From NORP294 sp047627915 (GTDB lineage Bacteria > Bacteroidota > Bacteroidia > Flavobacteriales_E > Vicingaceae): a DNA stretch of 64,000 bases. Each line of letters starts with the position of its first letter. The stretch's first letter is position 1. The position numbers and the translations under genes are program-made. This document shows positions 41,393 to 49,955 of this stretch, in pieces. The stretch spans positions 17,262 through 81,261 of the forward strand of contig JBLHTZ010000005.1 of assembly GCA_047627915.1 (NCBI GenBank), in the 5' to 3' direction. Below the pieces are notes generated by a model. That model was not told the origin of the DNA. It ran no database searches and saw only the letters and a list, made by a program, of their open reading frames with translations.

Positions 41393-41881
41393 ATGTTAGG
41401 CGTCTCGGCAAAAATAGAAGAACTTTTAACGTCAGTTAGCGATCCGGAGATCCCTGTCTTGTCCATTATGGATATGGGCATTGTGCGTAAAGTGGAATTC
41501 GTCGAGAACCAGTACCTTATAGATATAACTCCAACTTACTCAGGCTGTCCTGCCATGGATACCATAGGAGACGACATTAGATCTGCTTTCGAAAAAGAAG
41601 GGCTGAAAGCCAAAATAAATCTTGTTTTAGCACCTGCTTGGACAACCGATTGGATTACGGAAAGAGGTCGGAAGTCATTGGAAGATTATGGTATCGCTGC
41701 TCCTCGAACAGCTGAAGTCGACAAAGCTGCCTTGTTGGGTGAAGCAAACACCATTAAATGTACTAATTGTGGTTCTTTAAATACTAAAATGGTGAGCCGT
41801 TTTGGTTCAACAGCTTGCAAGGCATTGTTTCAATGTAACGATTGCCACGAACCGTTCGATTACTTTAAGTGTTTGAAGTAG
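41393..41881 (+). CDS. paaD: Phenylacetate degradation protein PaaD (maturation factor)
   Basis: 162 residues. An N-terminal DUF59/MIP18 domain (VSDPEIPVLSIMDMGIVRKV and TYSGCPAMDTIGDDI), which helps assemble the iron centres, and a C-terminal zinc ribbon: IKCTNCGS...CKALFQCNDCHEPFDYFKC with four or more cysteines. Final gene of the cluster. No CoA ligase (paaK), hydratase or thiolase genes are adjacent; they must be elsewhere. Confidence 0.9.
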   Translation: MLGVSAKIEELLTSVSDPEIPVLSIMDMGIVRKVEFVENQYLIDITPTYSGCPAMDTIGDDIRSAFEKEGLKAKINLVLAPAWTTDWITERGRKSLEDYGIAAPRTAEVDKAALLGEANTIKCTNCGSLNTKMVSRFGSTACKALFQCNDCHEPFDYFKCLK

Positions 41882-41941
41882 ACTTTCCTTTCCATCCTTT
41901 TAGAATTACAGTTAGCGATTTAACATTTTTTTAACAAACTT

Positions 41942-41972
41942 TTGGAATTCCATGAGTTAATAAGTATCCTTG
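41942..41972 (+). promoter_or_regulatory. Promoter for the TRL lipoprotein cluster (TTG-N20-TATCCTTG)
   Basis: TTG at 41942-41944 is separated by 20 bases from TATCCTTG (one mismatch to TAnnTTTG) at 41965-41972. This spacing matches the Bacteroidota -33/-7 promoter. Confidence 0.55.
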
Positions 41973-42010
41973 CAATGGTTATTTAACCAACTAACAAATT
42001 AAAAATAGAT

Positions 42011-42277
42011 ATGAGAAAAATCAAAACATTAGCCGCTTTGGCGCTAATGACATTTGGATTATCTTCTTGCATGGTGTATGAGTCATACAGTGTCACTGGA
42101 AATCCAATCGGAACTAAGAAAGGAGTTGCTAAAACCAAACTTTTTTCTAAAGACTTAGACGTTTCAATGAGAACGGCTGCAAAAAATGGAAAAATTCAAA
42201 ATATTGGTAGTGTTGATATTAAAACCAAGGCTTATGTATTTTTTATAGTGACTAAAACTACCGTAACAGGTGAATAA
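42011..42277 (+). CDS. TRL-like lipoprotein 1
   Basis: 88 residues. Lipobox GLSSC (Cys about 21). The core ESYSVTGNPIGTKKGVAKTKLF and a later GSVDIKTKAYVFFIVTKTTVTG show the TRL-like domain. Similar to the two genes downstream in layout: lipid anchor, xPIGTxxG motif, a K-rich AAKxGxI segment and a final V.TG. TRL proteins are envelope lipoproteins of unknown function, common near each other in Bacteroidota. Confidence 0.78.
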   Translation: MRKIKTLAALALMTFGLSSCMVYESYSVTGNPIGTKKGVAKTKLFSKDLDVSMRTAAKNGKIQNIGSVDIKTKAYVFFIVTKTTVTGE

Positions 42278-42290
42278 AAAAGACAAAACG

Positions 42291-42581
42291 ATGAAAAATT
42301 TAAAAAGTATTTTTGGAGGTTTAGTTTTTGTAGCTGTGCTTTCTTCTTGCTCTCTAACTGTACCATATGCTGTTACTGAAGCAACAATAGGAACAAATAA
42401 AGGAACTTCCGAGTCATTCTACCTAGGAACTATTGAGTTGAATGGAGAATTTGGAATTGCTGAAGCTGCCAAAAAAGGTAAAATAAAAGGTGGAGTCGCA
42501 ACTGTTGATATGAAAACAACAACATACATTCCATTCTTATTGTATAAAAGAGAATTAATAGTAACTGGTGAATCCGAATAA
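42291..42581 (+). CDS. TRL-like lipoprotein 2
   Basis: 96 residues from ATG 42291. Lipobox VLSSC; ATIGTNKGTSESFYLGTIEL, IAEAAKKGKIKGGVATVDMK and a final ELIVTG parallel its neighbours. Starts 13 bases after the first TRL stop, so it is co-transcribed. Confidence 0.78.
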   Translation: MKNLKSIFGGLVFVAVLSSCSLTVPYAVTEATIGTNKGTSESFYLGTIELNGEFGIAEAAKKGKIKGGVATVDMKTTTYIPFLLYKRELIVTGESE

Positions 42582-42594
42582 ATTAAACAACGAT

Positions 42595-42960
42595 ATGAAA
42601 AATTTAAGAAATATAACATTGGTTGCCATGATTTTATTCTTGGCATCATGTGGAGTATCTGGTCCTGCAATGAACATGAAAGCACTGGTAACTAAGAACC
42701 CTGTTGGTACAAAAGTAGGTATAGCTGAGAAAAAAGTTTGGTTTGGCCTTGCATTTGATGTAGACTTAGGAATTGTAGCAGCAGCTAAAAAAGGTAACAT
42801 TACTAAAGTTGCTACTGTTGATCGTGAAGTAATCAGCGGATTTTTTAATGTAACCTACAGAACAATTGTTACAGGAACAAGTGGCGATGAGGGAAGTAGT
42901 TCAGAAGGATCTACGAAAACAAATAAGAGAAGTAGAAGTAAGAGTAAAGGAAGAAGATAG
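42595..42960 (+). CDS. TRL-like lipoprotein 3
   Basis: 121 residues from ATG 42595. Lipobox FLASC; NPVGTKVGIAEKKVWFGLAFD, AAAKKGNITKVATVD and TIVTG. It differs from its paralogues by a Ser-rich tail ending TKTNKRSRSKSKGRR, strongly positive, which may bind anionic polymers or nucleic acid at the surface or in the periplasm. Last of the tandem trio; a bidirectional terminator follows. Confidence 0.78.
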   Translation: MKNLRNITLVAMILFLASCGVSGPAMNMKALVTKNPVGTKVGIAEKKVWFGLAFDVDLGIVAAAKKGNITKVATVDREVISGFFNVTYRTIVTGTSGDEGSSSEGSTKTNKRSRSKSKGRR

Positions 42961-42984
42961 TACTTCAAACCTTTGTTAAAATAA

Positions 42985-43014
42985 AAAAGGGGAGCTCAAT
43001 TGAGTTCCCCTTTT
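42985..43014. terminator. Bidirectional terminator between TRL and transketolase genes
   Basis: AAAAGGGGA-g-CTC, AATT loop, GAG-t-TCCCCTTTT: a 13-pair stem with one G-T wobble, with T-tracts on both strands. It separates the convergent TRL cluster (ends 42960) from the leftward transketolase gene (ends 43035). Confidence 0.9.
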
Positions 43015-43034
43015 ATTTTGTCTTGATTTTCTTT

Positions 43035-43985
43035 CTATCGTTTCATTACTCGTTGAACAGCTTCTACAATACTGCTTTTTCCTAAACCATATTTTTCAAA
43101 TAATTCTTCTGGTTTACCGCTTTCACCAAAGCTGTCATCAACCGCTACGTATTCTATTGGTGTTGGATTATTTCTTGCTAATAACTGGGCAACAGAATCT
43201 CCTAAACCTCCGTTCATTTGATGTTCCTCTGCAGTAACTACCCGACCTGTTTTTGCAACAGATTTTAGAATAGCTTCATCATCTAAAGGCTTTATTGTAT
43301 GAATGTTGATTACTTCAACACTTAATCCACTAGCTTCTAACTCTTCTGCAGCTTTTAAGCTCTCCCAAACACAATGTCCTGTAGCTATTATGGTTACGTC
43401 ATTTCCTTCTTGGAAAGTAACTGCCTTTCCAATTTCAAATTTTTGATTGGCAGGAGTAAATACTGGCCATTTTGGTCTACCAAACCTTAAGTAAACAGGT
43501 CCGTCGTACTCTGCAATTGCAATAGTCGCAGCTTTCGTTTGTTCGTAATCACATGGGTTAATAACGACCATTCCTGGTAACATTTTCATTAATCCAATAT
43601 CTTCTAAGATTTGATGTGTTGCTCCGTCTTCTCCTAAGGTTAACCCTGCGTGAGAAGCTGCAATTTTTACGTTCTTTCCACTGTAAGCAATAGACTGACG
43701 AATTTGGTCGTAAACTCTTCCTGTAGCAAAGTTGGCAAAAGTGCCTGCAAAGGGAATTTTACCACCAATTGTCAAACCTGCAGCAACTCCCATCATATTT
43801 GCTTCTGCAATACCTGCTTGAATAAAGCGATCCGGAAAAGCATCTTTAAAATCATTCATCTTTAATGAACCTGTTAAGTCAGCACAAAGCGCGACCACAT
43901 TTTCATTTCTTTTTCCAGCTTCTAGTAAACCATCTCCGAAACCAGATCTAGTATCTTTCATTTCAGTGTATTCGTATTTTGCCAT
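43035..43985 (-). CDS. Transketolase, C-terminal subunit
   Basis: 316 residues carrying the pyrimidine-binding and C-terminal domains of transketolase: DTRSGFGDGLLEAGKRNENVVALCADLTGS, then GIAEANMMGVAAGLTIGG and THQILEDIGLMKMLPGMVV. It requires the N-terminal subunit (45410-46252) to form the TPP site. Together they shuttle two-carbon units between pentose and hexose phosphates. The gene lies two bases after the VWA gene. Confidence 0.9.
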   Translation of the reverse strand: MAKYEYTEMKDTRSGFGDGLLEAGKRNENVVALCADLTGSLKMNDFKDAFPDRFIQAGIAEANMMGVAAGLTIGGKIPFAGTFANFATGRVYDQIRQSIAYSGKNVKIAASHAGLTLGEDGATHQILEDIGLMKMLPGMVVINPCDYEQTKAATIAIAEYDGPVYLRFGRPKWPVFTPANQKFEIGKAVTFQEGNDVTIIATGHCVWESLKAAEELEASGLSVEVINIHTIKPLDDEAILKSVAKTGRVVTAEEHQMNGGLGDSVAQLLARNNPTPIEYVAVDDSFGESGKPEELFEKYGLGKSSIVEAVQRVMKR

Positions 43986-43987
43986 GC

Positions 43988-45361
43988 TTATAGTTTTACT
44001 TGGGAACTTTGTCCCGATTCTATTTCAAATGATTCTTCCTTTGTGTATATGCTCAACCGCGAGTTTAAAGGGCGGAAAATAACTTTATAAGATCCAGGTT
44101 GCAGTACAATGGACTGTCTTGCACTGATGGAATTTAAGTTGCAAACCCAAACTAATTCTTCTCCTTTTTGTTGAAAAATACTACCATAACCTTTCGAACT
44201 CATTCCTATTGTAACTAGGCCCGCTTGAGGTATTTCTACAGTAGTAGTCCTGCTTTGTGCTACATTGACTCCTTCAATATATGTTCTTGGGAGTGTCAAG
44301 ATTTCTAAGTCGTACTTTCCGGTAATGTACTTTTGAATGTCTTCAAAATCTTGAACCACTAAGACTTCAGCCTCTTTCTCTTTTCGAACAATGGCCTTCA
44401 GATCTTTATATTCATTGTAGCCGTTCATTTTTAATTCCAATTGACCTTGCGGGGCATCTAAAGCGATGGTGGTATGCTTTCCAGCCATTAATTTAATGTC
44501 TTTCTTTTCAACAGGGGGAATGGTATGAATTACTAGGTCATAAGAACCAAGTGGATCAATCGGCAAGGTGTCTGGATTTCCTCTGCTGTCAATTGTATGC
44601 ACAAAATTGTATCGAATTTGCTTTGAAAATGAATCGTAGAATGTCATTGGGACATTTGTTTCTGTAGGACGATTCAATTCATCTAATAAGTTTACTTGTG
44701 CAGTTGTATTGTTTAGCGCTTGGGAAATTACTATTCCTAACACATCTTTGAACGTCTCTTCAGAAGTGGCATCGTAATAATTACCAACACATTTAAAAGC
44801 ATCTATTACATCAGGTTCTAATCCCATTCCAATTACAAACGGTTTTAATACAACACCTCTTTTTTGAAGTGCTAATGAAACTGCGCAAGGATCTCCATCG
44901 CATTCTTCAATACCATCGGTAATTAAAATAATTACATTTCTAGCATTCTTATCATCAGGAAAATCATACGCTGCCTGTTCTAACGAGTAAGCAATAAGCG
45001 TGGTGCCTTTCGGTCGAATAGATCCAAGTCGCTCAATGATTTTATCGTGGTTCTTGGCAGAAAAAGGAACTTCTAGCTTAGTGTCTTTGCAATTTCTTCC
45101 ATCAGACGTTACATTATTTTGATGCCCGTAAACTCTCAGCGCAACTTCTACATTTTCTGCAGATTTTAGGCTGTCTACAATCTCTCGTAATAATCTTGTT
45201 GCAATTTGTATTTTTTGACCATTATCCCAGCGGCCATACATGCTTTGAGAAGCATCAAAAACAAAAAGTATTCTAGTTTTTTGAGGTGCCGATTGTGCAT
45301 TTGCAAAAGCAAAAGACAAGAGAAATGTAAAAAGAAAGGCGATATTTTTTAATACGCTCAT
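43988..45361 (-). CDS. Secreted VWA-domain protein
   Basis: 457 residues from ATG 45361. Signal peptide (LLSFAFANAQ), then a von Willebrand A domain whose metal-adhesion site is complete: FVFDASQSMYG, RPKGTTLIAYS and IILITDGIEECDGD. The C-terminal 200 residues are beta-rich and unassigned (for example TTTVEIPQAGLVTIGM), possibly binding ligands. Located between the transketolase halves, with which it has no obvious link. It may bind surface structures or other periplasmic proteins. Divalent metal binding is inferred from motifs only. Confidence 0.83.
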   Translation of the reverse strand: MSVLKNIAFLFTFLLSFAFANAQSAPQKTRILFVFDASQSMYGRWDNGQKIQIATRLLREIVDSLKSAENVEVALRVYGHQNNVTSDGRNCKDTKLEVPFSAKNHDKIIERLGSIRPKGTTLIAYSLEQAAYDFPDDKNARNVIILITDGIEECDGDPCAVSLALQKRGVVLKPFVIGMGLEPDVIDAFKCVGNYYDATSEETFKDVLGIVISQALNNTTAQVNLLDELNRPTETNVPMTFYDSFSKQIRYNFVHTIDSRGNPDTLPIDPLGSYDLVIHTIPPVEKKDIKLMAGKHTTIALDAPQGQLELKMNGYNEYKDLKAIVRKEKEAEVLVVQDFEDIQKYITGKYDLEILTLPRTYIEGVNVAQSRTTTVEIPQAGLVTIGMSSKGYGSIFQQKGEELVWVCNLNSISARQSIVLQPGSYKVIFRPLNSRLSIYTKEESFEIESGQSSQVKL

Positions 45362-45409
45362 GCTTTGGTTTTTAAGAATTGGTAGTGCATAAAACAACAA
45401 CCATACCTT

Positions 45410-46252
45410 TTAATAATCTCCCGCTGTTTCAGTTAATTGACTCAATGCGTTGGCTAATTGCTCATCGTTTGGCGCAACACCATGCCATTTGTGCGAACCC
45501 ATCATAAAGTCAACACCTGCTCCCATTTCAGTTGTCATTAAGATACAAATTGGCTTTCCGTTTCCTGTTTTAGCTTTTGCAGCTTTTAAACCGTTTACAG
45601 TTGCTTCCATGTTGTTGCCTTCCATCTCCATTACATCCCAACCAAATGCCTCAAACTTTGCTCTTAAGTTTCCTAAAGAAAGTACATCGTCAGTATCTCC
45701 ATCAATTTGACGTTTGTTGTAATCTACAGTACAAATTAGGTTGTCTACTTTGTTATGCGCTGCAAACATAGCTGCTTCCCAAATCTGACCTTCTTGCAAC
45801 TCTCCATCGCCATGCAAACAATATACTGTTTTGGTGTCTCCATTCATTTTCTTTGCCGTAGCAGCTCCTATAGCGGCTGACATCCCTTGGCCTAAAGAAC
45901 CTGAGGCAATTCTGATGCCCGGCAGCCCTTCGTGTGTTGTAGGGTGACCTTGTAATCTAGAATCAATTTTTCTAAACGTACTTAACTCTGAAATTGGAAA
46001 AAATCCACTTCGAGCTAAAACACTATACCAAACAGGAGAAATATGTCCGTTTGATAAGAAGCATAAATCTTCATTTTTACCATCCATACTGAAATCAGTA
46101 GAGTAGTCCATAATTTCAAAATACAACGCAGTAAAGTAGTCCGCACAACCCAAAGAGCCGCCTGGGTGACCAGAGTTTACAGCGTGTACCATTCTTAAAA
46201 TGTCACGTCGGACTTGCGATGCAGTGTTTTCTAATTCTTGAATTGAAGCCAT
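45410..46252 (-). CDS. Transketolase, N-terminal subunit
   Basis: 280 residues from ATG 46252: MASIQELENTASQVRRDILRM, AVNSGHPGGSLGCADYFTALY, GSLGQGMSAAIG and VYCLHGDGELQEGQIWEAA, the TPP-pyrophosphate binding GDGxxxEG(Q) region, and CTVDYNKRQIDG. This is the pyrophosphate domain; its partner is the C-terminal subunit at 43035. They form a heteromeric transketolase. Confidence 0.92.
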   Translation of the reverse strand: MASIQELENTASQVRRDILRMVHAVNSGHPGGSLGCADYFTALYFEIMDYSTDFSMDGKNEDLCFLSNGHISPVWYSVLARSGFFPISELSTFRKIDSRLQGHPTTHEGLPGIRIASGSLGQGMSAAIGAATAKKMNGDTKTVYCLHGDGELQEGQIWEAAMFAAHNKVDNLICTVDYNKRQIDGDTDDVLSLGNLRAKFEAFGWDVMEMEGNNMEATVNGLKAAKAKTGNGKPICILMTTEMGAGVDFMMGSHKWHGVAPNDEQLANALSQLTETAGDY

Positions 46253-46454
46253 GAAATTGGTGGTTTTTGTAAGCTTCAAAAATAACCGAATTTAAAAGAA
46301 TTGCTAAGGAATGTTAATAAAAATTGATAACAGTTAGGTTCCTGTTTATCAGTATTAAATTCAATTGGCTTTCAAAATTAATGCAATGGAATTTTCTATG
46401 ATTTTTTTTTATTTCATATTTCAGTTATCACCAAGATTTAAGAAATAGTATTTC

Positions 46455-46462
46455 TATCTTTG
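46455..46462 (+). promoter_or_regulatory. -7 element for ychF
   Basis: TATCTTTG matches TAnnTTTG exactly, 23 bases before the ychF ATG. Confidence 0.55.
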
Positions 46463-46485
46463 CCGACCCTAAAAAAACGATTGTT

Positions 46486-47583
46486 ATGGCTTTAAAGTGT
46501 GGTATAGTAGGACTTCCTAATGTTGGAAAATCAACCTTATTTAATTGTTTATCAAATGCGAAAGCTCAGTCGGCAAATTTTCCCTTTTGTACTATTGAGC
46601 CAAATATTGGTGTGATTACTGTTCCTGATGAACGCCTAAATAAATTAGCTGATATTGTTGTGCCAGAGAATGTTCAACCTACAACAATTGATATTGTTGA
46701 CATTGCAGGTTTGGTGAAAGGAGCCAGTAAGGGCGAAGGTTTGGGAAACAAATTCTTAGGTAACATTAGAGAAACGGATGCTATTATTCATGTTTTGAGA
46801 TGTTTTGACGACGGTAATATTGTTCATGTTGATGGTTCTATTGATCCAGTTAGGGATAAAGAAACGATTGATTACGAGTTGATCCTAAAGGATTTAGAAG
46901 CAGTTGAAAAGAAATTGGAGAAAATTAAAAGAGCCGCAAAAACTGGAGATAAGCCAGCATTGAAATCTCAAGGGATTTTAGATCAATACAAAAAGCATTT
47001 TGAAGATGGTAAGTCAGCAAGATCTATTGATTTAAGTGATGACGATAAGAAAGAAGTAGCTGATTTATTTTTATTAACAGCAAAGCCTGTTTTGTATTTG
47101 TGTAATGTAGATGAAGGTTCAATAGCAAATGGGAATAAGCATGTTGAAGCGGTTAAAAATGCGGTGAAAGACGAAAATGCAATGGTGTTGATGGTTGCGG
47201 CTGGATTGGAAGCTGACATTGCGGAATTAGAAGACGCAGACGAAAGAAAGGAATTTTTAGAAGATGCAGGTTTGAGTGAGCCGGGTGTAAATAAATTAAT
47301 CAAAGCTGCTTATACATTGTTGAACTTGGAGACTTACTTTACTGCCGGTAAAAAGGAAGTAAGAGCTTGGACGATAAAGAAAGGTTTTACAGCTCCGCAA
47401 GCAGCTGGTGTAATTCATGGTGACTTTGAGCGTGGGTTTATTAAAGCCGAAGTAATTAAATTCAACGATTGGGTTGAGTTAGGTTCCGAGCAAGCAGCCA
47501 AAGAAGCTGGGAAAATGAATATGGAAGGCAAGGAATACATCGTTCAAGATGGTGATGTAATGCACTTTAAATTTAACGTTTAG
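46486..47583 (+). CDS. ychF: YchF family P-loop GTPase/ATPase
   Basis: 365 residues. P-loop GLPNVGKSTLFN (8-), switch ANFPFCTIEPN, DIVDIAGLVKGASKGEGLGN (G3-like), YLCNVDE in place of the usual NKxD, and a C-terminal TGS domain (YFTAGKKEVRAWTIKKGFTAPQAAGVIHGDFERGFIKAEV). YchF hydrolyses ATP rather than GTP and binds ribosomes, acting in stress and translation control. Confidence 0.95.
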   Translation: MALKCGIVGLPNVGKSTLFNCLSNAKAQSANFPFCTIEPNIGVITVPDERLNKLADIVVPENVQPTTIDIVDIAGLVKGASKGEGLGNKFLGNIRETDAIIHVLRCFDDGNIVHVDGSIDPVRDKETIDYELILKDLEAVEKKLEKIKRAAKTGDKPALKSQGILDQYKKHFEDGKSARSIDLSDDDKKEVADLFLLTAKPVLYLCNVDEGSIANGNKHVEAVKNAVKDENAMVLMVAAGLEADIAELEDADERKEFLEDAGLSEPGVNKLIKAAYTLLNLETYFTAGKKEVRAWTIKKGFTAPQAAGVIHGDFERGFIKAEVIKFNDWVELGSEQAAKEAGKMNMEGKEYIVQDGDVMHFKFNV

Positions 47584-47586
47584 TTA

Positions 47587-48957
47587 TTACTTCAAGTAAA
47601 TTCTATAACTCGATTTCCCCTTGTTGATTTCCTTGACAAGTTTCAACTTGCTCAATATTTCAGAAGTGACTCCATAGTCTACCACAGAATGCCAGTTATC
47701 CCAAATAACGAGGTCTCCACTTTTTAAGGTTGGGCTAATTATACCGTTTTTTTGAGCTAAAATTTGGTGTTTTTTCCCATCGAATGGGTCGACGTTTAGA
47801 ACGTAACTCAGGAATGGATCGGTGTAAATAAATCGATTGCCCGTTAATTCTTCTAGTTTAACAAATGTTGCAACTGCCGTTGCATTTTCTTGAGCTTCAG
47901 TTAAGTTTAAATCGTTCCAATTAACAGCAGCCGGATTAGTTGTAAAAGGGAAGATAAGAATAACAAGAAAACTAATTATAGTTAAACCCTTGCGTGCGAA
48001 ATCAATTTGGATTTTATTGAGTAGATCAAACCCTAAAAGCGCAATAATTGCCAATAAGGGAGTAACCGCTGCAAATACTCTCTTTAAGCCCATAGAGTTG
48101 AAAACTTCTAGGTACCAAAATAAGGTATGAGCAATAAAAAACGAAAGGAATAAGATAAAGACTAGCCGACATTCAACTTTCATTTTTTTAAACCCAAGAA
48201 TCACTCTAAGTGTTCCTAAAATAAAGAACACAAGTAAAGGGATGCCCATTAAGTAGTTTAATTTTTTGGCAAAATGGAAGAGCCCTCCGCTACCGTAATG
48301 CGAACTTAAATGAGCGTATGGAATTTTAGTAAAAACCCAAAGTATTTCTTGATAATGATACAACCCAACAATGGAATAAATAACATGACCTATAGAGAGT
48401 AAGACCAAGGCTTTCCAATTTTTTAAATGAATAAAAAATAGAGCAAAGACACCTAAGAATATCAGTCCTTCCGAGCGAACGAAAGGTGTAAAAGAAATTA
48501 GTAAGGCACTAATTAAGTAGCTTTTATTCTGAAACAAATAGATACAGCCACTCAAAATTAAGGCGCTTAAGGGTTCGGTTAAGCCCGAAAAGGTGGTAAG
48601 AAAGCTAATCGGGAAAATGAAATAAAATAGGGGAGCCAATATGGCCTGTTTGAGTTGAAGTTTCGCAGCAATTTTGAAGGTAAAATAAGAGGCTCCAAAA
48701 GCACAAAGTAGATTGAAAAATTTAATTCCGATAAATCCATATTGCGCAAAGGGTGAGGCCAATAAAGTAAATACGGGCTTTGCCCAATGATTCAGGTATA
48801 AACCTGGATGGAGGGGAGCATATTGAGCGTATAAGAAATGATTGATACTGTCAGCTTCTTTGCCAGTGCCGTTAAAAAAAAAAAGAATAAACATAGAGGC
48901 TACCCAATAGGCAAGGGAGAAAATTTTCCAGTGATTCTTTTTTAAATTAGTAGCCAT
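47587..48957 (-). CDS. Multi-pass membrane protein, GT-C glycosyltransferase-like
   Basis: 456 residues with about ten to eleven hydrophobic helices (for example LSIGHVIYSIVGLYHYQEILW and LLVFFILGTLRVILGF). The first loop has FNGTGKEADSINHFLYAQY, with an Asp-containing stretch where GT-C enzymes of the PMT/ArnT kind keep their catalytic acidic residue, and HPGLYLNHWAKPVFTLLASPF. Such enzymes move sugars from polyprenyl-phosphate donors. No neighbour confirms this, so I call it GT-C-like only. Stops four bases from the ychF stop. Confidence 0.55.
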   Translation of the reverse strand: MATNLKKNHWKIFSLAYWVASMFILFFFNGTGKEADSINHFLYAQYAPLHPGLYLNHWAKPVFTLLASPFAQYGFIGIKFFNLLCAFGASYFTFKIAAKLQLKQAILAPLFYFIFPISFLTTFSGLTEPLSALILSGCIYLFQNKSYLISALLISFTPFVRSEGLIFLGVFALFFIHLKNWKALVLLSIGHVIYSIVGLYHYQEILWVFTKIPYAHLSSHYGSGGLFHFAKKLNYLMGIPLLVFFILGTLRVILGFKKMKVECRLVFILFLSFFIAHTLFWYLEVFNSMGLKRVFAAVTPLLAIIALLGFDLLNKIQIDFARKGLTIISFLVILIFPFTTNPAAVNWNDLNLTEAQENATAVATFVKLEELTGNRFIYTDPFLSYVLNVDPFDGKKHQILAQKNGIISPTLKSGDLVIWDNWHSVVDYGVTSEILSKLKLVKEINKGKSSYRIYLK

Positions 48958-49458
48958 TTACGTTACGAATTTAAGGCATTTTGTTATTATCTCAGTGACA
49001 CGTCGTTTTTGCTTTTCGAATTGGCTTTGTAAACCACATTTAATACTTTGCAGTAAGTTGAAGCTGTAAGGTGTTTAAATTAAGGAATTGGTTGTGGTGT
49101 GCGCTTGTTTTTAGTGACTAGATAGTAAAACAAGGAGTAGCTTTTGTAGTTAATCAATACTTTATCGCAAGCTCAATTCCAGAATTTCGATATGCCTTAT
49201 TCGTTCGATTTCATTGGCTGAGCCTAGTCAGAATTTCAGCATCATTTTGAGCGATAAAATCAATCATCTCCTCATCTTTATTCCAAGCACTAATTAGCAA
49301 GCATCGTGAATAGGATGAAGGTATATTTCATTTTTTGAGCAAGTTTAAAACAATTGATTTTCTTTGGCTTGAAAAGTTGAAGTTTATACTGCTTAGTGTA
49401 AGGTTAAAAAAAATAGCAGTTCGTAAAACTCAAAAATGCTGGCCTTGTTATGACAAAT
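48958..49458. other. Non-coding stretch with a decayed lipoprotein
   Basis: No intact gene is supported here. It includes the pseudogene at 49211-49331. The remaining parts are AT-rich with no clear regulatory site. The small open frame at 49335-49517 on the plus strand shows no family resemblance. Confidence 0.5.
49211..49331 (-). pseudogene. Frameshifted lipoprotein fragment
   Basis: Leftward ATG at 49329-49331 gives MKYTFILFTMLAN then a stop, but a one-base shift yields LLISAWNKDEEMIDFIAQND, running to TGA at 49211. A lipobox-like LLISA(W for C) and the acidic NKDEEMIDFIAQN stretch match the N-termini of Bacteroidota FKBP-type or similar lipoproteins (CxKDxExIxxYIAxN). The rest of the gene is gone. 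I read it as a degraded lipoprotein. Confidence 0.4.
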
Positions 49459-49770
49459 TTACGCCTTGGCCAACCAGGACATTAACTCCTTCGTGCTCTT
49501 GGGGTCAAAACTGGTGACAGGGTTAGCCCACATTCGGACCAAGCGCTCGCCTAAAACTTGCATTGCTTTGCGCTCCACAGTAGAATAAAGTAGCGACTTT
49601 GTGAACCCACTGAGGTGAGTTAGTTTTCGACGTTGAGGAGTGTTCTGATCCCAGAGCAGGTCTACGTGGTCTTCAATGGTATCGAACATTAGTAAGCGGT
49701 GCTCATTTAGGAATGCTGCTAGTTCAACGGCATCTTCTTCTTGAAGTGTAAGAAAGGATATGCTAACCAT
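49459..49770 (-). CDS. Small CutA-like protein
   Basis: 103 residues. It opens with a CutA-like strand (MVSISFLTLQEEDAVELAAFL) and ends FTKSLLYSTVERKAMQVLGERL...KSTKELMSWLAK, a layout like the CutA1 (ferredoxin-like) fold, where TKALL-type strands precede the last helix. The typical CutA motifs are weak. Base composition is slightly higher in GC than its surroundings. Function unknown. Confidence 0.5.
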   Translation of the reverse strand: MVSISFLTLQEEDAVELAAFLNEHRLLMFDTIEDHVDLLWDQNTPQRRKLTHLSGFTKSLLYSTVERKAMQVLGERLVRMWANPVTSFDPKSTKELMSWLAKA

Positions 49771-49955
49771 TTTTTTTAGGTGTTAGGTTTCTTTAATGTT
49801 GTTCTCAAAGATAAAGAACAGGTTGTAAGCAAATGATAAGCATAATGTTAAACTTTACTAAGGAATCTAATTAGATACAAATACAATAAAAAGTCGTTTG
49901 ATTGTAAAAGCAATCGTTGCTGTTCGTTTGGAATGAATGCCGAAATTTCAATGCA

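Noticed and set aside
45410..46252. Reading the N-terminal transketolase subunit as a truncated gene
   Set aside because: The complementary C-terminal subunit gene is present nearby, so it is a natural split, not a truncation.
49335..49517. 60-codon plus-strand frame in the gap after the GT-C-like gene
   Set aside because: Composition is irregular, and it runs into the antisense of the CutA-like gene; no similarity seen.
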